Below, one piece after another: positions 16,604 to 26,140 of a stretch of DNA of 64,000 nt. This DNA is from JACDAN01 sp963802375 (GTDB taxonomy: Bacteria; Actinomycetota; Thermoleophilia; Gaiellales; Gaiellaceae): NCBI GenBank assembly GCA_963802375.1, contig CAWDIJ010000004.1:62001-126000 (forward strand), given 5' to 3'. The notes beneath the pieces were generated by a model. The model was not told where the DNA came from. It saw only the letters and a program-made list of their open reading frames with translations, and did not search any database. Position numbers and translations under genes: made by a program. Position 1 is the first letter of the stretch. Each line of letters opens with the position of its first letter.

Positions 16604-17449
16604 ATGCTTGACGAGCTCGCACTGACCGGCGAAGCCGCTGGAGTTCCGTTCGTGGCGCTGCCGCCCGGGGAGCCGACGCCCAAGCCACCGCTCGTAGTGG
16701 TGTGGCACATGACCGATCCGCCTCGTAGCGAGACGGCGATGGCCACGGCGCTGCCATTACACGACGTCCCGGCGTGGCGCGTCTTTCTCGGCCTGCCGAT
16801 GAGCGGCAGCCGGTTGCCCGCCGGCGGCCTGGAGGAGTTCTTCCGTCTCGGCTACGAAGACGCTGTTCTCGAGCTCTTCGACCCGATGACGAAACAGGCG
16901 CTCGAGGAGTTCCCGGCGGCGCTGGCCGCGCTCCGCGAGCAGCTGCCCGCCGGGGGCGACGCCGTCGGGCTGATCGGCGCGTCGGCGGGCGCCTTCGTTG
17001 CCCTGAGCGTTCTCGCCGAGACAGACGTTCCGGTCAGCGCGGTTGCGCTGATCAGCCCCGCGATCAGACTCGCCAGCGTGGTCGCCGCAAACGAGCGCCG
17101 GTTCGACGTCACCTACCCTTGGAGCGAGCGCTCGCGTGCGGCCGCCCAGCGGCTCGACTTCGTCGCCCGTGCCGACGCGATCGCGGCACGGAACGCCGCG
17201 ACGCTGTTAGTTGTCGGCGAGCTCGACGACGAGGAGGGCTTCGGCAAGCCGGCCGAGCAACTCCGAGCGGCACTGGCCCGTCACTCGCGCAGCCGCACTT
17301 CGCTGGTGCGCATTCCCGAGATGGCGCATGCACTCGCCGAGGAGCCGGGCCTCGATCCCGCCCCGCAGACACCGCAGGCGGCGCGGGTCGAAGCCGTGGT
17401 CGTCGATTGGTTCCAACGTCACGTGACCTCTCCGAACGCGGGTGCCTAG
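16604..17449 (+). CDS. Alpha/beta hydrolase
   Basis: The 281-residue protein has GLIGASAGAFVAL as nucleophile elbow (GxSxG), LVVGELDDEEGF as acid loop and IPEMAHALAEEPG with the catalytic His, so the triad is complete. It lies 26 bases after the Cys-type hydrolase and 60 before an MFS transporter, so all three may form one transcript. The substrate is unknown; an esterase is likely. Confidence 0.85.
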   Translation: MLDELALTGEAAGVPFVALPPGEPTPKPPLVVVWHMTDPPRSETAMATALPLHDVPAWRVFLGLPMSGSRLPAGGLEEFFRLGYEDAVLELFDPMTKQALEEFPAALAALREQLPAGGDAVGLIGASAGAFVALSVLAETDVPVSAVALISPAIRLASVVAANERRFDVTYPWSERSRAAAQRLDFVARADAIAARNAATLLVVGELDDEEGFGKPAEQLRAALARHSRSRTSLVRIPEMAHALAEEPGLDPAPQTPQAARVEAVVVDWFQRHVTSPNAGA

Positions 17450-17509
17450 CTTTGTTCGGCGCCTCGTCGAGGCCCAGCCATTGAGCAACCTGGACCGCGT
17501 CCCGGCGAA

Positions 17510-19051
17510 ATGAGCGAGGCAACAAGCGCACCCGACCCGCGCCGCTGGGTAGCGCTCGCGCTACTCGGCACCGCGTTCTTCATGGTGATCCTCGACGGGA
17601 CGATCGTCTATGTCGCCCTACCGGCGATCGCGGATGACCTTGGGTTTTCGGAGGGCAGCGTCCAGTGGGTGATGAGCGCCTACCTGCTGTTCTTCGGCGC
17701 TCTGATGCTCCTCGGTGGCCGCACCGCCGACCTGCTCGGACGGCGGCGGGTGTTCATGGTCGGCCTCGGCCTGTTCGTCTCGTCGTCGCTGCTGTGCGGG
17801 CTCGCCTGGTCGCCGACGGTCTTGATCGGGGCGCGCATCGCCCAGGGCGTCTCGGCCGCGATCATGGCCCCGACCGCACTCTCCCTGCTGATGACCATCT
17901 TCCCGGAGGGGCCCGACCGCAACAAGGCGCTCGGGATCTGGGGAGGGATCGGAGGAATCGGCGCCACAGCCGGCCTCCTGATTGGCGGCCCGGTCACCTC
18001 CTCGCTCGGGTGGGAATGGGTCTTTTTCATCAACATCCCGGTCGGGCTTGCTGTGCTGCTGCTGACGCCTCGGTTGCTGCGAGAGAGCGTCGACACGGCC
18101 TGTGCGCGTTGTTTCGATCTCGCGGGAGCCGTAACCGTGACCGCAGCGCTCCTGTTGCTCGTATACGCCATTGCCGAGGCCCCGGCGGCCGGTTGGGCGA
18201 GCGTGCAGACGATCGGACTTGTACTGGCGTCGGCGGCTTTGCTGGCGCTCTTCGGTCGGATCGAGGCGCGCTCGCCGGGTCCCCTGGTGCCGTTGCGAAT
18301 CTTCCGCTCGCGAGCGCTCGTCGGCGGCAATCTCGTGCTGCTCACCGTCGGAATGACAATCGACGGGACACTGCTGATCGTCACGCTGTATGCCCAGGAG
18401 GTGCTCGGCTACTCCGCGGTCCAGTTCGGTCTGATGACAGCCGTCCTGACCGTGATGTCGGTGATCGGCGCCTACACGGCCCAAGCGGTCGTGACCAGGA
18501 CCGGCTTCAGAGTGGTTGGGGTGGCCGGGATGGTTTTGGTTGGCGCTGCCTGCCTGCTGCTCACCCAGGTGTCTGTGGACGGAAGCTACTTCGAGGACAT
18601 CTTCCTCGGGCTGCTGGTCTTGGGGACCGGGCTCGGCGCCGCCTTCGTCGCGGCGCAAATCGCCGCGCTCGCCGGCGTCGCCGATGAGGAGTCAGGGCTC
18701 GCCGCCGGCCTCGTCGACAGCTCATTCAACATCGGGGGCGCACTCGGGATCGCGATCCTCTCGACCGTTGCCGTGTCACACGCGGACAACGTGCTGAGCG
18801 GTGCTGGTCGCGAAGCAGGCCTGCGCGCGATAACCGAGGGCTTCCAAACGGCGTTCGCCGTTGCGGTTGCCGTTGCCGCGCTCGGCGCTCTGCTGGCGGC
18901 GATTCTGTTCCGAGCGCGAGGGCTGGTCGAGCCCACGGTCGTGGCCGAGTCGCGGCTCGAAAGCATCGGCTTCGAGCGGGCCCAGGACTCCGCCACCGGC
19001 AAAGACCCTATGGAGGCAGTTCAACCTCACAAGGAGGACGGAGGGATATGA
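17510..19051 (+). CDS. MFS drug:H+ antiporter, DHA2 family (14 TM)
   Basis: The 513-residue transporter shows FFMVILDGTIVYVALPAI in TM1, motif A GGRTADLLGRRRVF, IAQGVSAAIMAPTAL and a motif-C-like GGIGGIGATAGLLIGGP. Length and segment count match the 14-TM DHA2 class, typical of drug and antiseptic exporters. The stop overlaps the GAF gene start as ATGA, so the two are translationally coupled. A second DHA2 pump, under TetR control, is at 5434. Confidence 0.93.
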   Translation: MSEATSAPDPRRWVALALLGTAFFMVILDGTIVYVALPAIADDLGFSEGSVQWVMSAYLLFFGALMLLGGRTADLLGRRRVFMVGLGLFVSSSLLCGLAWSPTVLIGARIAQGVSAAIMAPTALSLLMTIFPEGPDRNKALGIWGGIGGIGATAGLLIGGPVTSSLGWEWVFFINIPVGLAVLLLTPRLLRESVDTACARCFDLAGAVTVTAALLLLVYAIAEAPAAGWASVQTIGLVLASAALLALFGRIEARSPGPLVPLRIFRSRALVGGNLVLLTVGMTIDGTLLIVTLYAQEVLGYSAVQFGLMTAVLTVMSVIGAYTAQAVVTRTGFRVVGVAGMVLVGAACLLLTQVSVDGSYFEDIFLGLLVLGTGLGAAFVAAQIAALAGVADEESGLAAGLVDSSFNIGGALGIAILSTVAVSHADNVLSGAGREAGLRAITEGFQTAFAVAVAVAALGALLAAILFRARGLVEPTVVAESRLESIGFERAQDSATGKDPMEAVQPHKEDGGI

Positions 19052-19662
19052 CGACCGAACGGTTCTTGAACGCGTACCACAACGCGAGCACCGCACCAAG
19101 CCCGGACGTTCCGGCGGACCTCGCGGGGTTCATGCTGGCGGCCGACCCGGTCCTCGCCGATGCGGCGGAGCTGGCTCGGGTACTCGCTCGGGCTCATCAG
19201 GGAGCGGCCGTGCAGCTGATCGGCGAGGGGTGGGCGCACGCCCGCAAGTACATCTCTCTCTCGGAGAAGTACGCGGAATGGGCGGATTACCGAGCACCGG
19301 CTAAGGGATACGGGATCCACGCGTACGCACACGAGGTCAGCGGGCCGATCCGGCTCAATGACGAGGAGCTCCGTGCCCACGACGAGTGGCGGAACTTTGG
19401 CGACGAGATCGACGACCACCCGCCGATGCGAGGCTGGCTGGCCGTCCCCCTGATCGGATCGGACGGCGCGAACTACGGGTTCATCCAGACCTCCGATCGG
19501 CTCGAAGGCGACTTCAACGAGCAAGACGAGGCCAACATCGTGCGGCTGGCGGCGCTGACGTCGACGGCACTCGACGCGCTCGCACAGCTCCATCTGCCCG
19601 ACTATCGGCGGAACGTTGCCGGGCGGTCATCTGGCTCGACGGCGGACGAGCCGACCGTGTGA
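19048..19662 (+). CDS. Stand-alone GAF-domain protein
   Basis: The 204-residue protein has an N-terminal helix, then a GAF domain: HQGAAVQLIGEGWAHARKYI, LSEKYAEWADY, HPPMRGWLAVPLIG, YGFIQTSDRLEGDF, and the closing helix VRLAALTSTALDALAQ. GAF domains bind small molecules or mediate dimer contacts. There is no output domain, so it may act as a ligand sensor or accessory protein for the pump it overlaps. AAGGAGG upstream supports the ATG. Confidence 0.85.
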   Translation: MTTERFLNAYHNASTAPSPDVPADLAGFMLAADPVLADAAELARVLARAHQGAAVQLIGEGWAHARKYISLSEKYAEWADYRAPAKGYGIHAYAHEVSGPIRLNDEELRAHDEWRNFGDEIDDHPPMRGWLAVPLIGSDGANYGFIQTSDRLEGDFNEQDEANIVRLAALTSTALDALAQLHLPDYRRNVAGRSSGSTADEPTV

Positions 19663-19733
19663 AGCCGCGTGCGTCGCGCCGGCAGGCTTGTCGACACCGA
19701 TGAATGTTCGTCTCGGAGACGGTCTGAAACAGC

Positions 19734-20288
19734 ATGGTTCTCTTACACGTAGCGATGTCGCTCGACGGGTTCATCGCAGGCCCCGGGCACGACATGTCCT
19801 GGACAGGCGGAGCCGAATACGACACGGCCAGCCAGCTCGCAGACGAAGTTTCGCGTGCAACCGGCGTCGTGCTCGCCGGCCGCGGCTGGTACGAGGTTGC
19901 AAGTTCGGACGAGGGTGGCGCTGTCGCGGGAATCTACGGCGGAGCCTGGTCAGGACCGGTTCTCGTCTTGACTCATCATCCGGAGCGGCTCGCGTCCGAC
20001 CGGACCGTGGAGGCGGTCTCGGACCTCGAGACTGGGCTGGCGCGGGCCGAGGAGCTCGCCGAGGGTCGAGCGGTGAGCATCTTCGGTGCGGACGTTGCTC
20101 GGCAGGTGCTGGCGCTTGGTCGGCTAGACGAGATCATCGTGCAGATCGTCCCCGTCGTGCTCGGAGACGGGGTGCGGCTGTTCGGCGAGGCGCCGGCTCC
20201 TCAAGTCAGGGTGGAGCGCACGTACGTCGGCACGAGCGGGACGCTCACGGACATACGCTTTCGAGTGGGCCGGCCGCCGACAAGCTAG
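19734..20288 (+). CDS. Dihydrofolate-reductase-like RibD_C protein (copy 2 of 4)
   Basis: The 184-residue protein has LLHVAMSLDGFIAGPGHDMS, GVVLAGRGWYEV, SIFGADVARQVLALGRLDEI and IVPVVLGDGVRLFGE. All NADPH-fold landmarks of RibD_C are present. The GPGHDMSW loop resembles actinobacterial dihydrofolate reductase family proteins. It stands alone between the GAF gene and DUF1801; no strong ribosome site is visible. Confidence 0.88.
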   Translation: MVLLHVAMSLDGFIAGPGHDMSWTGGAEYDTASQLADEVSRATGVVLAGRGWYEVASSDEGGAVAGIYGGAWSGPVLVLTHHPERLASDRTVEAVSDLETGLARAEELAEGRAVSIFGADVARQVLALGRLDEIIVQIVPVVLGDGVRLFGEAPAPQVRVERTYVGTSGTLTDIRFRVGRPPTS

Positions 20289-20322
20289 GTCCGGCTCGTC
20301 ATCAACTTGCACAGGGGGAACG

Positions 20323-20799
20323 ATGAGCGCAAAGAAGGCCACCCGGAAGTCCGCAAAGAGCACCACGATCAGCAAGAAGTCCAAGGGCTTCACGGACGAG
20401 GAACGAGCTGCGATGAAGGAGCGCGCCCAAGAGCTGAAGGCGGAAGCGCGCGCGAACAAGGACAGGGCGGCCGGGGAGAGCGACGTGCTCGCGAACATCG
20501 CCGAGATGCAGGGATCGGATCGCGCTATGGCCAAGCGGCTTCATGCGATCGTCAAGGCCAGCGCGCCGGCCCTCTCGCCGAAAACCTGGTACGGGATGCC
20601 CGCGTATGCCAGGGACGGCAAGGTCGTCTGCTTCTTCCAAAGCGCGGAGAAGTTCAAATCGAGGTACGCGACGTTCGGCTTCAGCGACGAGGCGAACCTC
20701 GACAAAGGCGCCATGTGGCCGACCTCCTTCGCGCTGAAGGAGTTGACCGCCGCCGACGAGGCAAAGATCGGCGCGCTCGTGAAGAAAGCGGTGCGCTGA
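20323..20799 (+). CDS. DUF1801 / YdhG-like protein
   Basis: The 158-residue product starts with a Lys/Ser-rich, probably disordered segment of about 30 residues, then a charged helix rich in Glu, Lys and Ala. The DUF1801 core follows: TWYGMPAYARDGKVVCFFQS, KSRYATFGFSD and ALKELTAADEAKI. This CyaY-like fold is found in the Bacillus iron chaperone Fra/YdhG, but most members are uncharacterised. The basic tail could bind nucleic acid (inference). Confidence 0.8.
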   Translation: MSAKKATRKSAKSTTISKKSKGFTDEERAAMKERAQELKAEARANKDRAAGESDVLANIAEMQGSDRAMAKRLHAIVKASAPALSPKTWYGMPAYARDGKVVCFFQSAEKFKSRYATFGFSDEANLDKGAMWPTSFALKELTAADEAKIGALVKKAVR

Positions 20800-20978
20800 G
20801 CCGGCACCCGACGCCCCGCTCCCCCATCTGCGACCGAAAACCGCGACGTCGGTCTCGGCTACCTCAGCCTCGGCGGGCCGCTCACCACGCTTTCCGGCGG
20901 CGACTAGTCCGGCCCTGCCTTCCGCAGATCGCGACGAAGTCGACGGTAGAATCCTGCCGCCGAGAAGGAGGAGAAATC

Positions 20979-21494
20979 GTGGGACTCTTACGCCGTCGCG
21001 GTCGGGATGACGGGACGAAGTACCGGATGCGCGAGAAGGTGTTCTCAATCGGCGACGACTTCTGGATCGAGAACGCCGCCGGCGAGCGTGCCTTCAAGTT
21101 CGACGGAAAGGCGTTGCGTATTCGCGACACGCTCGTGCTCGAGGACGCCGCGGGCGCCGAGCTGCTCACGGTGCAGGAGAAGAAGCTCCATATCCGCGAC
21201 ACCATGGACATCGAACGGGACGGCCACACCGTCGCGACGATCAAGAAGGCGCTCATCTCTCCGCTGCGCGACCGTTTCTCGATCGAAGTCGAGGACGGCG
21301 AGGACATGGAGGCGAAAGGGAACATCGTCGACCACGAGTACAAGATCGAGCGAAGCGGCGAGAAGGTTGCGGAGGTGTCCAAGCGCTGGTTCCGCGTCCG
21401 CGACACCTACGGCATTGAGATCGCACCCGGCCAGGAGGAGGCGCTCATCCTCGCCGTGACGGTCTGCATCGACCAGATGGCCCGCTCCTCCTGA
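20979..21494 (+). CDS. LURP-one-related (LOR) family protein
   Basis: The 171-residue protein has the LOR/tubby-like pattern of short beta repeats: YRMREKVFSIGDDFWIENAA, AFKFDGKALRIRDTLVLEDA, LLTVQEKKLHIRDTMDIER, and a closing WFRVRDTYGIEIAPGQEEAL. Bacterial LOR proteins resemble scramblase-type beta barrels and have no defined enzyme activity. GTG 20979 is chosen because AAGGAGGAG lies five bases upstream; the frame is open further back but reads as non-protein. The 180 bases before it hold no other gene. Confidence 0.82.
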   Translation: MGLLRRRGRDDGTKYRMREKVFSIGDDFWIENAAGERAFKFDGKALRIRDTLVLEDAAGAELLTVQEKKLHIRDTMDIERDGHTVATIKKALISPLRDRFSIEVEDGEDMEAKGNIVDHEYKIERSGEKVAEVSKRWFRVRDTYGIEIAPGQEEALILAVTVCIDQMARSS

Positions 21495-21610
21495 CCTGGA
21501 ACCATGGGCCGCGTCGACCGAGATCAGCTCACCTTGATAGACGGTTTAGGTGGCCGCACGTGAGTGGGGACGGGATCAGCGCCTAGGCGGCGCAGGTAGC
21601 CTCGCCCGCC

Positions 21611-22252
21611 GTGGCGACCTTCGCGCTCATCCACGGAGGCGGTGGGACGTCATGGGATTGGCACCTGGTCGCGCCTGAGCTGCACAAGCACGGGCACGAC
21701 CCGATCGCCGTCGATCTTCCCAGCGAGGACGGCTCGGCGGGCTGGTCGGAGTACGCCGACACGGTCGTCCAGGCAGTCGGTGATCGCCGAGACCTCGTCG
21801 TCGTGAGCCACTCGCTCGGCGGCTTCACCGCTCCGCTCGTCTGTGCGCGCATCCCCGCCGAGCTCCTCGTCCTCGTCGCGGGGATGATCCCCGCACCCGG
21901 CGAGCTCCTCGCAGACTGGTGGACAAACACCGGTTACGAGGAGAGCGGCTACGACGATGTCTTCTACCACGACGTTCCGCCCGACCTCGCGGCCGAGGCA
22001 AGGCGGAGAGAACGTGGCGAGGACTCTAAGGCGCTGAATGAGCCCTGGCCTCTCGAGGCCTGGCCGGATACGCCCACCAGGTACCTCCTCTGTCGAGACG
22101 ACCGCATGTTCCCCGCAGCCTGGGCGCGCCGGCACGCCCGCGCACGCCTCGGCTTCGAGCCGGACGAAATGGACGGCGGCCACTACATCACCCTCAGCCG
22201 CCCGAGCGAGCTCGCCGAGCTCCTCGCCGGCTATGCCGCCGGTGGCCGGTGA
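21611..22252 (+). CDS. Alpha/beta hydrolase, small esterase type
   Basis: The 213-residue protein starts FALIHGGGGTSWDWHLVAPE (oxyanion loop), has VVVSHSLGGFTAPL as nucleophile elbow, LLCRDDRMFP as acid loop and MDGGHYITLSRPSEL for the His. It resembles the hydroxynitrile-lyase/salicylate-esterase-like group of small hydrolases. The GTG start fits the first beta strand. The 3' end overlaps the convergent cyclase gene by 22 bases. Confidence 0.87.
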   Translation: MATFALIHGGGGTSWDWHLVAPELHKHGHDPIAVDLPSEDGSAGWSEYADTVVQAVGDRRDLVVVSHSLGGFTAPLVCARIPAELLVLVAGMIPAPGELLADWWTNTGYEESGYDDVFYHDVPPDLAAEARRRERGEDSKALNEPWPLEAWPDTPTRYLLCRDDRMFPAAWARRHARARLGFEPDEMDGGHYITLSRPSELAELLAGYAAGGR

Positions 22253-23472
22253 GGAGGAGAGCCGTCGCGCGGGCCCACGAGCCGCCAGGTCTCGACCGCG
22301 CCCTTGCCCTTCACGTCGACGAGCCCTAACGGCTCGACCACGAAGTCTTCGCGCAGGAGCTCCCACGTCGAGCGAGTGATCTGGATGGCGTCGGGGGTCC
22401 CGTGGGACTCCATCCTGCTCGCCATGTTAACCGTGTCGCCCCAGAGGTCGTAGAGGAAGCGGCGGCGCCCGATCACACCCGCCACGACCGGCCCCGAGCT
22501 GATGCCGATGCGGAGGCGCAGGTCGTGTGCGGTGCCTTCGGGAAGGCAGTTCTTCGCGCACTCGCCCATTTCGAGCGCGAGCCTCGCCAGCGCGTGTGCG
22601 TGATCCGGCCGCTGCCTGGGGACGCCCGCCGCGACCATGTAGCAGTCGCCGATCGTCTTGATCTTCTCGACGTCGTGGCGGTCGACGAGCCCGTCGAAGC
22701 TCGTGAAGAGCCGATCGAGCAGGTCGACCACCTCGCGCGCGTCGAGCCGGCTCGAGAGCGGCGTGAAGTCGACGACGTCCGCGAAGAGGATGCTCACGTC
22801 GTCGAAGTGGTCCGCGATCGAGTTGGGGTCCGACTGGAGGCGCTGCGCGACCGCGGCCGGGAGAACGTTGAGCAGGAGCGTCTCGACGCGCGCCTGCGCG
22901 GTGTCCCGTCCGCGCGCGAACGTCACGAGCAGCAGCATCGCGACGAACGAGACGACGACGATGTTGAGGACGTCGAAGGTCAGTACGAAGGCCTCGGGCA
23001 GGTCGGCCCCGTCCGGCCGAACGACTTCGGAGAGAGCCAGCGAGAGCACGATGGTGGCGACGAAGGCTGCAAACCACGGCCAGGCGCGGCCAGGGCGGTC
23101 GAAGGCGACTGCCCCAAGCGGCGCGAACAGCGACCAGAGGATCACCGAGCTCGACTCGTCGAGACCGCCGAGCATGATCATTCCCAACGCGGGCGCGACG
23201 AGAATCAGAAGCTGCTGCGCGGTGCGCAGGAATGCGAAGTTTCGCGTTCGCGCGAAGACGACGAGACTGATCGCCGATCCGGTGGCGTACGCCCACGGCG
23301 TGAGCGCGACGCCGTGCTCGCCGATTGCCCAGTACAGGCAGCCCCACACGAAGGCGACCGGGAGGATGATGAGTGCCACCCCGACGAGGAGGCGCCTGCG
23401 GAAGCGCTCGTCGGCGGTCTCGCGCGGATCCGCGCCGATGGAAAGTGCCCGCTCGACAAGCGCCGCGGTCAT
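22231..23472 (-). CDS. Class III adenylate cyclase, membrane-bound
   Basis: The 413-residue protein has about six hydrophobic segments (30-185), a short coupling helix, then the cyclase domain. FADVVDFTPLSSRL and TIGDCYMVAAG hold the two metal-binding Asp, KIKT and LWGDTVNMASRME give the adenine-recognising Lys/Asp and the transition-state Asn/Arg. The Lys/Asp pair predicts ATP rather than GTP. The topology recalls six-TM mycobacterial-type cyclases. No HAMP domain is evident. The product would be cAMP made at the membrane in response to an unknown signal. Confidence 0.9.
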   Translation of the reverse strand: MTAALVERALSIGADPRETADERFRRRLLVGVALIILPVAFVWGCLYWAIGEHGVALTPWAYATGSAISLVVFARTRNFAFLRTAQQLLILVAPALGMIMLGGLDESSSVILWSLFAPLGAVAFDRPGRAWPWFAAFVATIVLSLALSEVVRPDGADLPEAFVLTFDVLNIVVVSFVAMLLLVTFARGRDTAQARVETLLLNVLPAAVAQRLQSDPNSIADHFDDVSILFADVVDFTPLSSRLDAREVVDLLDRLFTSFDGLVDRHDVEKIKTIGDCYMVAAGVPRQRPDHAHALARLALEMGECAKNCLPEGTAHDLRLRIGISSGPVVAGVIGRRRFLYDLWGDTVNMASRMESHGTPDAIQITRSTWELLREDFVVEPLGLVDVKGKGAVETWRLVGPRDGSPPHRPPAA

Positions 23473-23558
23473 GACCGGCGAGCGTAGACGACCCGTGCTT
23501 AGGCTCCTCGTGAAGCAGACAGGTCCCAGCTAGGCCCCGGGCCAGGAAAGGAGCCAGT

Positions 23559-24164
23559 GTGTCCGCGACCGTTCTCTACATGTCCATGTCCCTGGACGGG
23601 TTCATCGCCGGGCCCAATGAGGGACCGGACAACGGCCTCGGTGACGGCGGGCACCGCCTGCACGAGTGGGCGTTCTCGACGGGTGCCGACACCGACCCCC
23701 ACTCGGGAGTCCCCGGCCGCCCGTCGGGTGTGAACGGCCAGGTGTTCGACGAGTTCATGGCAACCGGGGCGGTCGTCGCCGGCCGGGGAACCTTCGAGCC
23801 GGCGGGCGGGTGGGGCGGCGACCACCACGACGGCGTGCCGATCTTCATCCTCACCCGCCACGACCCCGCCGATCTGAGGCAGTGGCCGCTGGTCACCTAC
23901 GTGAACGACGCAGAAACCGCCATGTCCGAGGCCAAGCGGGCTGCAGGCGACAAGAACGTGCTGGTCCATGGTGCCGGAACCGCGCAGCTCGGACTCGCTG
24001 CCGCAGTCCTCGACGAGCTGGAGCTCCATGTCATCCCCGTGCTCTTCGGCCAAGGGCGCCGTCTGTTCGAGGGCCTCGCTCCGGAGCAGATCGAGCTGCA
24101 GCGCATCCGGATCCTCGAGGGCGAGGGTGGTGTCACCCACATGCGCTACCGAGTCAAGCGCTGA
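23559..24164 (+). CDS. Dihydrofolate-reductase-like RibD_C protein (copy 3 of 4)
   Basis: The 201-residue protein begins VLYMSMSLDGFIAGPNEGPD, has a long insert (HEWAFSTGADTDPHSG) typical of one actinobacterial RibD_C subgroup, then VVAGRGTFEPAGGWGG, VLVHGAGTAQLGLAA and IPVLFGQGRRLFEGL. The GTG start follows GGAAAGGAG. It is a single-gene unit closed by a strong hairpin just after the stop. Confidence 0.9.
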   Translation: MSATVLYMSMSLDGFIAGPNEGPDNGLGDGGHRLHEWAFSTGADTDPHSGVPGRPSGVNGQVFDEFMATGAVVAGRGTFEPAGGWGGDHHDGVPIFILTRHDPADLRQWPLVTYVNDAETAMSEAKRAAGDKNVLVHGAGTAQLGLAAAVLDELELHVIPVLFGQGRRLFEGLAPEQIELQRIRILEGEGGVTHMRYRVKR

Positions 24165-24166
24165 GC

Positions 24167-24196
24167 CGCGGGGCCGGCCCGTGGGCCGGCCCCGCG
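24167..24196 (+). terminator. Hairpin terminator
   Basis: CGCGGGGCCGGCCC pairs with GGGCCGGCCCCGCG over 14 bp with a two-base centre, immediately after the RibD_C stop and followed by TTATCC. It may serve the convergent secreted-protein gene as well. Confidence 0.7.
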
Positions 24197-24229
24197 TTAT
24201 CCATCAGGTCACGCCGAGACTGAACCCAA

Positions 24230-26062
24230 TCACGACGGATAGTCCACGACGTAGACCGGCGAGCCGATTCGACTGGTGTCCGCCGGGCCGCCGACGCCGT
24301 TGACAACGTGGTCGATCGTGCCGGCGCCGAGGTTGACCGTCATGACGTGGTGGAGCTTGACACCGGGAGTTTGCGGGACCTCGAAGCCGTTCTCGGTGTG
24401 GATCGACGGGTCGTTCCGGTTGAAGACGTAGACGCCGCCGCCGTAGAGCTCGTGCGTCCTCACATGGTCTCCGACCTTGTAGCCGGCCCAGCCCTCGACG
24501 CCGTCATGCATCCAATCGGCCTGGGTCGGCGGGTCGTACGGCAGCTCGTTCTGGTACAGGATCGTCGCGCCGCGCTCGCCGTTCCAGACGGTGTTGTACT
24601 GCTGGAAATGCTCGACGAAGAGCCCGTTCGCCGTCACGTCGTCGCCGTTGACGATGACGCCGTTACGGCCGGTGTTGGTGTTCCACCGCTCGGTGTCTGT
24701 GAAGCCCTCGACGCCGTGATCCGCACGCCAGACCCAGGTGTGATCGATCAACACATGGTCGCTGTTGACCTCGAGCGCGACGTCGGCCTTGCCTACGTGC
24801 GGTCCACCGACACGGAAGTACACATCCGAGAGCGTGGTCGGGTTCGACGGGTCGCTCTTGGACCTCTTCTTGGCCTTCTTGCCGATCTGCAAGAGCCTCG
24901 GCGACTCAACCGTGCCTGCGTCGATGGTGACGCCCGCGACGATGACGCCGGGGACATCTTTGACCGTCAGCGGGACCGCGCCGTTCACCGCGGTGAGCGT
25001 TGCGTGCCCCAGACCGAGGACAACCGTGTTGGCGCGCCTGACGGAAATGCTCTTGCCGATGTCGTAGATGCCTGGAGTGAGCAGCAGATTTCTGCCGCGT
25101 GCCAATTGGCTGTTGATCGTGTGCACCGAGTCCGACGGCTTCGCCACGAAGAAGTCGCGGAGCGGGACGGTGCGTCCGGCCGTCATGCCCTCGTCCCAGG
25201 TGATGCCCCTCGTGTTCCTCTGCGCCGACGGCACACGAACGTGGTAGGCGCCTCGGGAATCGACGAACAGGTAAGGCCTCTCGCGGCTGAGGGGGGTCGT
25301 CTCGAAGGTCGTGTACGGCGGGTTGGGGAACGTGGCGTCCGAGGGCGCCCCCACGACGCCCGCGAAGACCTGGTTCCACACGGCGTTCGACCAGCCTCCG
25401 ATCTCGCTGTTGCGGATCAGCCACTGCTGCTGTGAGCCGTTGATGACGAACGGGAGCCTCGAGTCGGCGATGAAGCCGCCGCTCGCGAACTGCGGCCCGG
25501 CCGTGCAGTAGTCCATGAGCGAGAGGTTGGCGCCCGCGATGTTGAGGCGCCGCATCGAGGCGGCCTGGGAGACCGCCCAGAAGTTCGCTGATGCACGACA
25601 GCCGTCCTGACCGGCTGCGTTGATGATGTTCAGGGAGAGGTTCGAAAGCGTGCGCCAGAAGTTGACGAGGGCGTGGCAGTTGCTCGTACCGCCACCGTCG
25701 AGGCAGCGGTTGTAGACCTCGATCTTGCCGTTGATCGTCACGTCGGTCGGCGAGGCTCCCAGGCCCGCGACCTCGGTGTAGTAGCCCACCTTCAGCTGCA
25801 GCGGCTGCGTCGCGCTTCCGTAGACACCCGGCTTGAACAGGAGGGCGTAGCGGTTCGTGCCCATCTCGTCGTTGACCTGCTGCGCGTGGAGCGCGTCGAA
25901 CCTTGACTGAATCTGTTCGGCCGGCATGCTCGGGTCGAAGACGAGCACGTTCGTCCCTAAGTCCGGCACCGGCGGTGCGGCGCTCGCGGTCGATCCACCG
26001 GCGGCGCTCGCGACCGTAGCCAGAACGAGCGCGACGGCCGGCATCATCCGAACTCGCAACAT
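24230..26062 (-). CDS. Secreted beta-helix (pectin-lyase-like) protein
   Basis: The 610-residue protein has a signal peptide (hydrophobic 8-27, cleavage near ASAA). NVLVFDPSMPAEQIQSRFDA starts a long repeat-like region rich in Asn, Gly and short beta strands (VLGLGHATLTAVNGAVPL; VIVAGVTIDAGTVE), typical of a right-handed beta-helix. Similar actinobacterial proteins are annotated as coagulation factor 5/8 type or GH55-like. No catalytic acid pair can be named with confidence. It probably acts outside the cell on a polysaccharide or as a surface protein. It is followed upstream by another secreted-protein gene. Confidence 0.8.
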   Translation of the reverse strand: MLRVRMMPAVALVLATVASAAGGSTASAAPPVPDLGTNVLVFDPSMPAEQIQSRFDALHAQQVNDEMGTNRYALLFKPGVYGSATQPLQLKVGYYTEVAGLGASPTDVTINGKIEVYNRCLDGGGTSNCHALVNFWRTLSNLSLNIINAAGQDGCRASANFWAVSQAASMRRLNIAGANLSLMDYCTAGPQFASGGFIADSRLPFVINGSQQQWLIRNSEIGGWSNAVWNQVFAGVVGAPSDATFPNPPYTTFETTPLSRERPYLFVDSRGAYHVRVPSAQRNTRGITWDEGMTAGRTVPLRDFFVAKPSDSVHTINSQLARGRNLLLTPGIYDIGKSISVRRANTVVLGLGHATLTAVNGAVPLTVKDVPGVIVAGVTIDAGTVESPRLLQIGKKAKKRSKSDPSNPTTLSDVYFRVGGPHVGKADVALEVNSDHVLIDHTWVWRADHGVEGFTDTERWNTNTGRNGVIVNGDDVTANGLFVEHFQQYNTVWNGERGATILYQNELPYDPPTQADWMHDGVEGWAGYKVGDHVRTHELYGGGVYVFNRNDPSIHTENGFEVPQTPGVKLHHVMTVNLGAGTIDHVVNGVGGPADTSRIGSPVYVVDYPS

Positions 26063-26140
26063 GGGATCCCCCCTCCCCGTTGACGTCGAACGAGAAGGGG
26101 CAATGTAGCGCTCTGCGGCTGTCGGCGCGAAGCTTTCGAG

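Noticed and set aside
18774..18780. TGTCACA inside the second MFS gene
   Set aside because: No CGTC at the required spacing; inside a gene.
22402..23487. 361-codon plus-strand open frame opposite the adenylate cyclase
   Set aside because: Charge-rich antisense product without domain signal.
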